Of a stretch of 64,000 nt of DNA, positions 55,199-64,000 are shown piece after piece. Location of the stretch: assembly GCA_037447655.1 (NCBI GenBank), contig JBBHKE010001578.1, forward strand, positions 81,227 to 145,226, given 5' to 3'. The DNA comes from Zygnema cylindricum (Eukaryota > Streptophyta > Zygnematophyceae > Zygnematales > Zygnemataceae). Each line of letters starts with the position of its first letter. Within the stretch, counting starts at the first letter, position 1. The notes under the pieces were generated by a model. It saw nothing but the letters and a program-made list of their open reading frames with translations. It made no database searches and was not told the origin of the DNA. A program made the translations under genes and the position numbers.

Positions 55199-56165
55199 AA
55201 AGGGGGGGAGAAAAAGAACAAAAAAAGGAGAGAAGAAAGGAGAAACGAGAAAGGAGAAAGGAGGAAAAAGTAAGGAGAAGGAGAAAGGAGAAAGAAGAAA
55301 GAACAAAGACGAAAGAAGAAAGAAGAAAGTCAAAGGAAGAAAATCAAAAGAAGAAAGATGAAAGAAGGACAATGAAGAAAGAAGCAAGAAGGAACAAGGA
55401 AGGAAGAAGAATGTAAAAGGAAAAAGGAAGAGGGAAAAGAAGAAAGTCGAAAGAAGAAAGACGAACGAAGCAGGAAGCAAGAAGGAAGAAAGAGAAAACA
55501 AGACAGAAGAAAGAAGAAAGTAGGAAGTAGAAGGAAGAAGAAGAAGGTAGAAGGAAGAAGAAGAAGGAAGAAGGAAGAAAGACAACGGAAAAAAGAAAAA
55601 AGGAGAATGAAGAAAGAAGAAATAGAGAAAAACGAAAAAAAGAAAGACGAAAAAGAAGAAAGAAGAACAGAGAAGGAAGAAGGAAGAAAAAAGAAGGAAG
55701 AAGAAAGGAGAAAGAGGAAAAAAGAAAGAAGAAAGAGGAAGAAGGATAGAGAAAGAAAAAGGAAAAAAAGAAAGAAGAAGGAAGAAGGAAGAAGGAAGGA
55801 AAAACAAGAAAGAAGGAAGAAGGAAGAAGAAGGAGAAAGAAGAAGGAAGAAAGAAGAAAGAGGAAAAAGCACAGAGAAGGAAGAAGGATAAAAAAAGAAA
55901 GAAGAAGGAAGAAGGAAGGAAAAATAAGAAAGAAGGAAGAAGGAAGAAGGAAGAAGAAGGAGGAAGGAGGAAGAAAGAAGGAGGAGGATAAAGAACAGAG
56001 AAGGAAGAAGGAAAAGAAAAGAAAGAAGAAGGAAGAAGGAAGGAAAAAGAAGAAAGAAGGAAAAACGAAGGAGTAATGAAGAACAAAAAAAAAGAGGAAA
56101 GAAGAAAGGAGAACAGAGAAGGACGAAGGAAGAAAAAAAAAAAGAAAGGAGGAAGAAGGAAGAAG
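55199..56165 (+). repeat. GAA/GGAA-rich purine tract 1
   Basis: About 970 bases of almost pure purine on the plus strand (GAAGGAAGAAGAAAG variants). Long frames on either strand are an artefact of missing stop codons in such sequence. The tract opens a unit duplicated at 57265. Confidence 0.92.
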
Positions 56166-57260
56166 GTAAGGAAACATTCACATGCATCTCTTCGGTTTTA
56201 CGTTTTCGAGAAAAAACAAAGTATAAAACAGTTTAATCACAAGCAGAGATCTTGCAATGCGGTAACTATCCAGAGAAGATAAGCTAAAAAATATCGAGTG
56301 AGTAGGCAAGGGGGAGGGATAGAGGGAGGTAGAGAGAAAGAGAAAGAGGGAGGGAGGGAGGGAGGGAGGGAGGGAGGGAGGGGGGGAGGGACGGAAAAGG
56401 ACAGAAGAATCCATCATGAGTACCATTGGATGACGAAGGTGACATCTTAACCTTTCCCTGACTAAAAACAAAAAAATATACAAAAAACTTCACTTGATTC
56501 AGATGATGGACTGAGAGGCAGCATAAAAATAAATGATGAAACGCTCATCCTATACAAAAAAAGAAAAAAAAAAGAAAAAAAGAAGAGAGTTCCAAGCGGA
56601 CAAAAAACAAGGCAAGAGTTTCACTTGACCACCGAAAATTTCCCTGACTCGCCCTGGAAATAAAATAGTAAAAATGAAACAAAAACAAAACATAAAACAA
56701 CAACAAAAATAAGCCAAAACAACAAAAAACAACAACAAAATAAAATATTCAAGTAAGTACTCATCACATTAACACAAAATTAGATGAAATATAACAAATA
56801 CACATCAGATTTATAAAATTATACTTAAAATAATATACGAAATAAAATGAACGCATTAATATGCACAGTTTAATATACTTTAAAATGGAATGGAAGACTT
56901 TGTATTTAGGTTATCAATAGTGATAATCTTAAATTGAAAAATCGGATTTTATGATTATCTTTATCTGTATCAACAGAAGTTACAAGTACAATGACCTTTA
57001 TAATGATGCTGAAACTAAGATTACAAAAAAAAAAAAAAAAACCAAAATGTTTATTAACACACACAAATCTCGCCTTGGTCGAATGTAAAAAACCCTAAAG
57101 CACCATTGGACATTGAACAATTCTTGGGAAGATTCTGGAAAATTTTATACAAGGGTATGTAAAAACTTAAATACACATATTTTCAAGTTAAAACAAATGT
57201 AATATTTTACATATATCAATAAGATGCTATGTAAACCTCACAGATTGTAACCACATACAG
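56160..57260 (+). repeat. Tandem duplication, AT-rich part, copy 1
   Basis: From TTCACATGCATCT to CAGATTGTAACCAC, about 1.1 kb that recurs at 58465-59551 with scattered changes. It includes a GGGA-repeat patch (56305-56395). No gene is recognised. Confidence 0.88.
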
Positions 57261-57264
57261 ACCA

Positions 57265-58464
57265 TCACAGAACAGAGAAGGAAGAAGGCAAAAAAGAAGT
57301 AGAAAGAAAAAAGAAGGACATAGGAAGAAGGAAGGAAAAAAAAAGAAAGAAGGACGAAGGAACAAGAAGGAAGAAGGAAGAAGAAAGAAGAAAAGAGAAA
57401 GGAGAACAGAGAAGGAAGGAGGAAGAAGGAAAGAAAAAAAAAAGGAAGAAGGAAGAAGGAAAGAAAAAAAAAAAAGGAAGAAGGAAGAAGGAAGAAAAAA
57501 GAAGGAAGAAGAAAAATGAAAGGAGAACAGAGAAGGAAGAAGGAAGAAAAAACAAAGAAAGAAGAGAAGAAGGAAGAAGGAAGAAAAAAAAAGAAAGAAG
57601 GAAGAAGGGAGAAGAAAAAAGAAAGGAGAACAGAGAAGGAAGAAGGAAAAAAAAAAAAGGAAGAAGGAAGACGGAAGAAGGAAGGAAGGAAGAAGGAAGA
57701 ATGAAGAAGGAAGAAGGAAGAAGGAATAAGAAAGAAGGAAGAAGGAAGGAAAAAGTAGGAAGAAGGAAGAAGAAAGAAGGAAGAAGAAAGAAGGAAGAAA
57801 GAAGAACAAAGAAAGAAGAAAAAAAAGGAGAACAGAGAAGGAAGACGGAAGAAGGAAAGAAAAATAAGAAAGAAGGAAGAAGGAAGAAAGAAGGAAAAAG
57901 AAAGGAAAACAGAGAAGGAAGAAGGAAGAAAAAAAAAAGAAAGAAGAAAGAAGAAAAAAAAAAAAAAAATAGAAGACGGAAGAAGGAAAGAAAAAAAAGA
58001 AAGAAGGAAGAAGGAAGAAGAAAAAAGGAAGAAGGAAAAAGAAAAATGAAAGGAGAACAGAAGAGGAAGAAGGAAAAAAAAGAAAAAAAAAGAAAGCAAA
58101 AAAAAAGAAAGAAGAGAAGAAGGAAGAAGGAAGGAAAAAAAGAAAGAAGGAAGAAGGAAGAAGGAAAAAGAAAAAAGAAAGGAGAACAGAGAAGGAAGAA
58201 GGAAGAAAAAAAAAAGAAAGAAGGAAGAAAGAAGGAAAAAAAAGAACGAAGGAAGAAGGAAGAACGAAGAAGAAAGGAGGAAGAAGGAAGGAAGAAGGAA
58301 GAAGAAAGAAGGAAGAAGGAAGAAGGAAGAAAAAAGAAGGAAGAAGGAAGGAGAAAGAAGGAAGAACGAAGAAGGAAGAAAGAAGAACAAAGAAAGAAGA
58401 AAAAAGAAAGGAGAACAGAAAGGAAGAAGGAAGAAAAAAAAAAAAAAAAAAAAGGAAGAAGGAT
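57265..58464 (+). repeat. GAA/GGAA-rich purine tract 2
   Basis: About 1.2 kb of plus-strand purine, with recurring blocks such as GGAGAACAGAGAAGGAAGAA. It is homologous in kind and position to tract 1. The long frames inside are low-complexity artefacts. Confidence 0.92.
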
Positions 58465-59551
58465 GAAGGTAAGGAAATATTCACATGCATCTATTTCGGT
58501 TATTACGCTTTCGCGAAAAAACAAAATATGAAAGGGTTTAATCACAAGCAGAGATCTTGCAATGTGATGACTATCCAGAGAAGATAAGCTAAAAAATATT
58601 AAGTAAGAAGGCGAAGGGGAGGGATAGAGGGAGGTAGGGAAAGAGAAAGGGAGGGAGGGTGGGAGGAGAGGAGGAAGGGAGGGAGGCAGGGAAGGAGGGA
58701 GGGATGGAAAAAGACAAAAGAATCCATCATGAGTACCATTAGATGACGAAGATGACAACTAAACCTTTCCCCGACTAAAAACAAAAAACATACAAAAGTC
58801 TTCACTTGATCCAGATGATGGACTGAGAAGCAGCATAAAAAAAACCATCCTGAACAAAAAAAGAAAAACAAAAAAAAGTTCCAAGCGGACAAAAAACAAG
58901 GCAAGAGTTTCACCCAAAAATTTCCCGAATCCGCCCTGGAAATAAAATAAAATAAAATATTAAAAATGAAACAAAAACAAAACATAAAATAACAACAAAA
59001 AAAAGTCAAAACAACAAAATTAACAACAACATAAAAGATTCAAGCAAATACTCATCATATTAACGAAAAATTAGATGAAATATAACAAATACACATCAGA
59101 TTTGTAAAATTATACTTAAAATAATATACGAAATAAAATGAACGCATTAATATGCACAGTTTAATATACTTTAAAATGGAATGGAAGACTTCGTATTTAC
59201 GTTATCGATGGTGATAATCTTAAATTGAAATTTCGGATTTTATGATTATCTTTATCTTTATCAACGGAAGTTACAAGTACAATGATCTTTACAATGATGC
59301 TAAAAATAAGATCACAAAAAATGAAGAAAAAACCAAAATGTGTATTAACACACACAAATCTCGCCTTGGTCGAATGTAAAAAACCCTAAAACACCATTGA
59401 ACATTGAACAATTCTTGGGAAGCTTTTGGAAATTTTTATATAAAGGTATGTAAAAACTTACATACACGTATTTTCAAGTTAAAACATATGTAATATTTTA
59501 CATATATCCAAAAGATGTTGTGTAAACCTCGCAGATTGTAACCACTTACAG
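58465..59551 (+). repeat. Tandem duplication, AT-rich part, copy 2
   Basis: This is the second copy of 56160-57260, offset by about 2.3 kb. It ends at CAGATTGTAACCACTTACAG. No gene is recognised. Confidence 0.88.
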
Positions 59552-60056
59552 ATTTGACTCGAAACCAAGTGTTTCTCTTTCGTGGAAAGGGGGGGGAAGG
59601 GGAAAGGACAGGGAGGGAGAGGGAAAGGGAGAGGGAGAGGGAAAGGGAAGAGGGAGAGGGAGAGGGAGAGAGTGAAAATCCTTTTGTACCATCATCGGTT
59701 TGGAAATGGGAAAGCCCAAATATCCATTAAATGGAATGGAGAGGACAAAAAAATGCTAAAAATGCAACCCCTGGTTTCTAAGCAAACATGAACCACAAGA
59801 TACAAATTTTGAAAAAAAAATGAATCAAAAAGAAAGCACAATTGCTGCTCCTTTAGCATCAATAAGAGACGAAAAACAAAAAAACCAAAGAAAACAAAAA
59901 AAGAAAAGAGCCAAAAAAAAAATGAGGATGTACCTGTCGAAGAGGCATTTAGAAGAGAAAATGGGAGAGCCAATCAATGACAAGCGGGAGTCGGTAAAGC
60001 CTTTAACTGCATTAAAAACAAAACGATATTAATCTTTCTTTCAACATCACAAACCC
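59552..60056. other. Spacer with a GGGAGA purine patch, no gene
   Basis: 59585-59672 is a GGGA/GAGAGG patch. The rest is A-rich. The short Lys-rich frame at 59820 has no recognisable content. Confidence 0.5.
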
Positions 60057-60330
60057 TCTTCCGCTCCCTTTCCCCCTCCCCCTCCCCCTCCCCCTCCCCC
60101 TCCCCCTTTCCTTCCCCTCTCCCTCCCTTTCTCTCTCACTATTTCACTCCCCTCCCTCTCTCCCTCTCCCTTTCCCCCTTCCATTCCCTCTCTTCCACCC
60201 TCCTAATGATGCATCCAATGCACATAATGCAAAAAACCTAAACCTCTCTCTCTCTCGCTTTCTCCTTCTCCCTATCTTTCTCCCCCTTTCCTTCCTCGCC
60301 TCCGCCTCTCCGGCCCTCTCCCTCCCATTG
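60057..60330 (+). repeat. Pyrimidine-rich tract downstream of the CR gene
   Basis: CCCTCC/CTCTCC runs, including CCCCCTCCCCCTCC repeated near 60070-60110. Two copies of GATGCATCCAATGCA-like sequence lie within or next to it (60208 and 60329). Simple sequence. Confidence 0.85.
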
Positions 60331-60455
60331 ATGCTTCCGATGCATTTGATGAAGGATACCTTAGTTAAAAGTAGATCCAAAACATTGTTGAAAAAAATAA
60401 TCAAAATGATTCAAGTAATTAAAGCAGAAAACCTTGACATCACATACATTAAATG

Positions 60456-60477
60456 TTTATTAAATTAAATGTTTATT
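60456..60477 (-). terminator. Polyadenylation signals of the CR gene
   Basis: The minus strand has AATAAA overlapping the stop codon (60477-60472) and again 14 bases downstream of it (60461-60456). The arrangement is shared with the relic at 54178. Confidence 0.6.
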
Positions 60478-62029
60478 CAATCAGATGCTTATTAAATTGT
60501 TGAGTATCGTCACTCACCGTAATACCGATGGCATATTGATCCATGTCTTTCAAAGTTTTAACAACCTTCTCTATCTTTTCGTTCGTTTGTTTGATAATAC
60601 TATCATCCCGATGTTTTCTTCGCTTGTCACTTCTATGAGGAGTGATTGTTTGCTCGGGGTAATCATTAAGCAACTCATCCGGTACAACGTAGCAAATACC
60701 CCAATTGACTTCTTTGTCCAACTTCGAAAGCCATTCGACATTGAAGGAATTGACAATGAAACCATGTTTGAAATTCAAGGTTGCGTTCATTAAGCGACCT
60801 TTTTGAAGGAAATCCACAGCCGTTTCATTCTGTCGTTTGGAAACAAAAATGATTCCCTCATCACCTTCAAAACACGATGAAAATTCCTTCACCAAAACAA
60901 GTTGGCTTTCTTTCAACGAAATTGTTGAAAAACTTCCAGTTTTGAGATCTTTCATACGGAATTTGCCGCCATTCTTCAGTTTTTCAAGAGAATATACTTC
61001 AAACATATTCCCAGCTAAAACGCCTTGAAAATGTTTACGAGCATATTCAATCGCTTTCCCCATATCAATAGTATCATCATTTTTACATTTCTGAAACAAC
61101 TTTTCAGTAACAAAAAACGATGCATGACGATATGTAAACCTTTTGAAATTGCCATGGGGAACAATATGAACAAGGTCGTGGAAAATAGCTGGTGGTTGAC
61201 GAAAATACTTTCCCGAACAATCCATCAACTTATGGGGTTTGGGAACATTGTTAATCAACATTTCTAATTCTTCATCCGCTGATTCGCAGTCACTCGCAGA
61301 TTGGAAAACTCGTCGCGGTACGCCTCCGAAATAATTAATGCGCTCTTCAATACGCTTTTCCAAAGGGTGACCCAAACAAACCATAGAAAATTCAGAAAAC
61401 TCCGACCTATTCCACACTGGCATGTAGGCCAATTTATGATAAGAAGATTTTTTAAACTCGTTGTACAAAGCTTCTTGCCTCGGAGATGTAGCCAAAATAA
61501 CAATGTGAGCATCGTCTTCTGGAACGACAGTATCAAATAAACTGACAATCTGTTGGCTGTTGGAAACAATTTTAACACCGTATATTAACCGGTCAAAAGG
61601 GTCAAAAATAGAGATTCCCTCAGAAGTAATAACATACGTGCAATTGGGGACGGTATGGTTTTTGTATTTGATAATCCAACCAAGACGCCTAAAAACGTAT
61701 ACAAGGTAGAGAAGCATCATAGATTTACCAACCCCAGGAGTTCCAAGAACAGTCAAGCGTATTTTCGAGTTGCTTATGCTTTTTCTAGAGATAGTTGAGT
61801 CATTGTCTAGAGACCAAACTTGCATTTCCTCCATAATTGCATCGTAGCAATCACGAATCATCAATGTTTGGTAGGTTTCACCATCTACAAATTCAAGTTG
61901 CTCAAATTCCAAAAATCTCGTCGATGAAGAGTCATCATACTTTTCATCGGCGTTGACAATCTTCTCAAGAGCTTTTCTCAACTTTGTCCACGGTCTATCT
62001 ATTCCAAGTTGTACACCAAGCACATCCAT
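60473..62029 (-). CDS. CR-family (Crinkler/RHS-like) P-loop NTPase protein
   Basis: The open frame runs from 62113. The first in-frame ATG is at 62029, giving 518 residues; upstream codons (GTG at 62113, 546-residue numbering used here) are open but lack ATG, so a spliced first exon is possible. It shows Walker A G-T-P-G-V-G-K-S (residues 124-131), a Walker B/sensor-like D-D-A-H-I-V-I-L-A-T-S-P-R (200-212), M-P-V-W (231-234) and Y-F-G-G-V-P-R-R-V-F (261-270). H-I-V-P-H-G-N-F (about 326-333) and F-E-V-Y-S-L (371-376) follow. These match the NTPase and winged-helix region of kinetoplastid RHS and Crinkler-RHS proteins. A-V-D-F...N-A-T (432-445) may be a degenerate nuclease-like core. A basic K-R-R-K-H-R (496-501) could be a nuclear signal. 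No internal stop is seen. The role in this host is unknown; these families are nuclear or secreted effector-like NTPases of transposon origin. Confidence 0.75.
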   Translation of the reverse strand: MDVLGVQLGIDRPWTKLRKALEKIVNADEKYDDSSSTRFLEFEQLEFVDGETYQTLMIRDCYDAIMEEMQVWSLDNDSTISRKSISNSKIRLTVLGTPGVGKSMMLLYLVYVFRRLGWIIKYKNHTVPNCTYVITSEGISIFDPFDRLIYGVKIVSNSQQIVSLFDTVVPEDDAHIVILATSPRQEALYNEFKKSSYHKLAYMPVWNRSEFSEFSMVCLGHPLEKRIEERINYFGGVPRRVFQSASDCESADEELEMLINNVPKPHKLMDCSGKYFRQPPAIFHDLVHIVPHGNFKRFTYRHASFFVTEKLFQKCKNDDTIDMGKAIEYARKHFQGVLAGNMFEVYSLEKLKNGGKFRMKDLKTGSFSTISLKESQLVLVKEFSSCFEGDEGIIFVSKRQNETAVDFLQKGRLMNATLNFKHGFIVNSFNVEWLSKLDKEVNWGICYVVPDELLNDYPEQTITPHRSDKRRKHRDDSIIKQTNEKIEKVVKTLKDMDQYAIGITVSDDTQQFNKHLIE

Positions 62030-62113
62030 GCCTTGACAAAGTTGCGTATTGTTGACCACTATGTCGAATATGCTATGTATAACCACTGCGGCCACGTTAT
62101 CCCCTGCGCTCAC

Positions 62114-62826
62114 ATCGAATGAGAAGTGATGGATGAAACTACGGGGACTTGAAGAACTTCAAAAGGAAAAGAGTGAGATTAAAAAAGAGGATGTTAGAGA
62201 GAGGGATATAAAAGAAATAGGGTTGCATAGACTGAGGAGACAAGGGTACGAAAGAGTGAAAGAGAAAGATGTGCATAGATGTTTCGTTTATGAGAGAGGA
62301 AGTGAAGGCAAACTTATGTCGAGAAATTTGTGGGCAAGGGTGTGAAAAAGAAAGGTGTGTGGAGTGAAGGACCGAGAGAGGTAAAGGGTGCAAATTAATA
62401 CAAAGGAGTGCTCATTTTGGTTTTTAGGTTTTCCTCAGTTTTTTCAGTTTTTTCAGATCATTTAGAAAGGTTTTCAATTTGGAATATGAAACGGACATAA
62501 TAGGTTCCCTCATACACGAACAAATTTTACAAGATTTAACAAGTTTTTACAGAGTTTTTGCAAAAATTTACAGTCTTTATTCCTTACGGTAATCAATATT
62601 TTCATCAACCAGTTGAAAAAAAACAATTTTACAAAACCTTAGCAACTAATTTACAATTATTTTGACCCGATCTTTTAAATATATCCAAGGGGAGAGTAAA
62701 AACAAGAGAAGGGTAGGTTCGACAAGTATACACCAATGAATTGATTTTAAAAGGTGTAAAGAAAACATAACTCTCATCTATTTCTTTGATTTGTCACTAA
62801 CCATCCCACAAGCTTCCTTTCTCATT
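62114..62826. other. Upstream region of the CR gene, no gene seen
   Basis: AT-rich sequence with TTTTCAG repeats near 62430-62455. The short frames on both strands at 62133-62393 have no recognisable content. It may hold the promoter or first exon of the CR gene. Confidence 0.45.
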
Positions 62827-64000
62827 ATCCTAATCTCTAGCTCACACTTTCGCCCTCGCTCTCGCTCTCTCACCCTCCCTTCCCCACCCCCCCTCTCTTT
62901 GTCCGTTCCTCCTTCCCTACTTCCCTCCCTCCGACCTTCTCTCCCTGTCGCCCTCCATCCTTCCCTACCTCCCTCGATTCATCGCTTTCTCTTTCATCTC
63001 CCCCTTTCTCTCTCCATCCATCCCTCTCCCCCTCTCTCCCTCTTCTCCCTCTCCCCCTCTCCCTCCCTCACTCTCTCCCACTCCCTATCTCTCCCTCCCT
63101 CCCTGTCTTCCTACCTCCCTTCCTCCCTCTCTCGTTCTCTCCCCCACTTTTCCCTTTCCCGCACCCCCGCCTCGCCCCTCCCCCCCACTACTCTCTCCAT
63201 TCTCTCTTCGTCTCCATCGCACTCTCTCTCTCTCCCACTCCCTTCTCTCTTCACCTCCCTCACTCTCTCCTCCCTCTACCCTCTCCCTCTCTCTCACTTC
63301 GACCCTCCCCCCCCCCCTCCCCCCCACTACTCCCTCCCTTCTCTCTTCGTCTCCATCGCCTTCTCTCTCTCCCACTCCTTTCTCTTTTCACCTCCCTCAC
63401 TCTCTCCTCCCTCTCAACTCTCTATCTCTCTCCGTCCCTCCCTCCCTCCCTCTCCCTCTCACCCTCCCACACATCTCCCTCTCCCTCTCGCTCTCTCTCT
63501 CTCTCTCATTCCCAAACTCTCCCTCCCTCACCCCCCCTCCCCCTCCATCCCTTCTCCCTCTTCCCACTCCCTTACCCTCTCCCCCAACCTTCCCCTTCTC
63601 TTACTCCCTCGAACTCTCCCCATTCCCCTCAAGCTTCCCCTCCCCCTCCCTCTACCCTCTACCTCTCTTCCCTCCCACTGTCTCCTCCTCTCCCACTCCT
63701 AACTGGCTCGATCTCTCTCCCCCTTTCAAGCTCTCACTAACCCTCTCCCTTTTTCCCTCCCACTCTCTCCCTAACTATTACACTCTCTCAATCTCTCTTT
63801 CTTTCTCTTTCTCCCTTCGTTCCTTAATCTTGCGCTCACCCTTTTTTGCACTCCCTCTCTCGCACTCCCTCTCTCTCCCTCTCTCTCCTCTCCCTCACCT
63901 TCGCTCCCTCTCTTCCTCTCACCCTCTCTTCCTCCCTCCCTCCTTCCCACCCACTCTACCTCTCTCCCTCCCAACCCCTCACATTCTTTCCCCCCAACCC
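62827..64000 (+). repeat. Pyrimidine-rich simple and satellite sequence
   Basis: Over 1.1 kb of CTCTCC/CCCTC sequence up to the window edge. A unit of about 135 bp is repeated (about 63175-63310 and 63311-63425, CCACTACTC...TTCGTCTCCATCGC...TCACCTCCCTCACTCTCTCC). Long frames are artefacts. Confidence 0.9.

Noticed and set aside
55148-56187. Long frames of 277-312 codons in the GAA/CTT tract, minus strand
   Set aside because: Composition is only Phe, Ser, Leu and Pro, from simple CTT/TCC repeats that cannot form stop codons. No domain content.
57216-58758. Frames of 276-497 codons on both strands in the second purine tract
   Set aside because: Same low-complexity artefact (Lys/Glu/Arg on plus, Phe/Ser/Leu on minus).
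59820-60032. 70-codon Lys-rich frame
   Set aside because: A-rich sequence, no motif and no conserved neighbour; insufficient support.
62133-62393. Frames on both strands upstream of the CR gene
   Set aside because: Mutually overlapping, no recognisable content, and no start or splice signals that would join them to the gene.
62791-63702. 303-codon Ser/Pro/Leu frame
   Set aside because: Lies wholly in a pyrimidine-rich tract; no complexity and no family resemblance.

Overview
The window is nuclear DNA of a eukaryote with a large, repeat-packed genome. It is mostly a stack of decayed LTR retrotransposons (about 1-53 kb), followed by satellite and low-complexity DNA (46.5-47.8 kb and 53-64 kb) that surrounds one apparently intact protein-coding gene (60.5-62.0 kb, minus strand). 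Two clues point to the plant lineage, perhaps a charophyte-type alga. Most Copia elements have a primer-binding site, GGTTATGGGCCCACC, that exactly matches the anticodon stem-loop of plant-type initiator tRNA-Met. A broken Ty3/gypsy element carries a cytosine DNA methyltransferase domain, an arrangement described before in charophyte algae and dinoflagellates. The host assignment is inference.

Layout, 1-26 kb. A plus-strand Ty3/gypsy element (methyltransferase relic, then RT, RNase H, integrase and GPY/F tail) is the substrate for later insertions. A family-B Copia LTR sits at 2770-3259 and was itself hit by a minus-strand family-B element (1-2769). Copia A (5156-16914) splits the RT and carries a nested minus-strand Copia D (8181-14184, TSD GAAGA). 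A solo LTR (18952-19937, TSD CATCC) splits the integrase. A family-B derivative with gag and protease but no RT (21231-25397, flanked by AAAAC) sits in the gypsy 3' end.

Layout, 26-53 kb. Copia C1 (26366-39366) is split by Copia E (28744-34845, TSD TAAGT), and its 3' LTR is split by a solo family-B LTR (37412-38570). An antisense family-B fragment (39367-39955) abuts a 3'-truncated family-B element (39956-44295). A region of unknown repeats (44.3-46.1 kb) and a 60-bp purine minisatellite follow, then Copia C3 (47776-53128). All coding regions of these elements are broken by stops or frameshifts.

Layout, 53-64 kb. There is a C-terminal relic of a Crinkler/RHS-like (CR) gene (53946-54182), a 2.3-kb tandem duplication pairing a kilobase GAA-rich tract with about 1.1 kb of AT-rich DNA, and then a full-length CR-family gene with a P-loop NTPase domain, flanked by pyrimidine-rich tracts.

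Most notable: (1) in families A, B, C and E the PBS lies inside the gag reading frame, and gag starts within the 5' LTR; because the PBS is complementary to the CAU anticodon it supplies an in-frame ATG. (2) Family-B LTRs carry antisense tRNA-like modules at a fixed place. (3) A DNA-methyltransferase-bearing gypsy relic is present. (4) There is a CR-type gene with a decayed relative.
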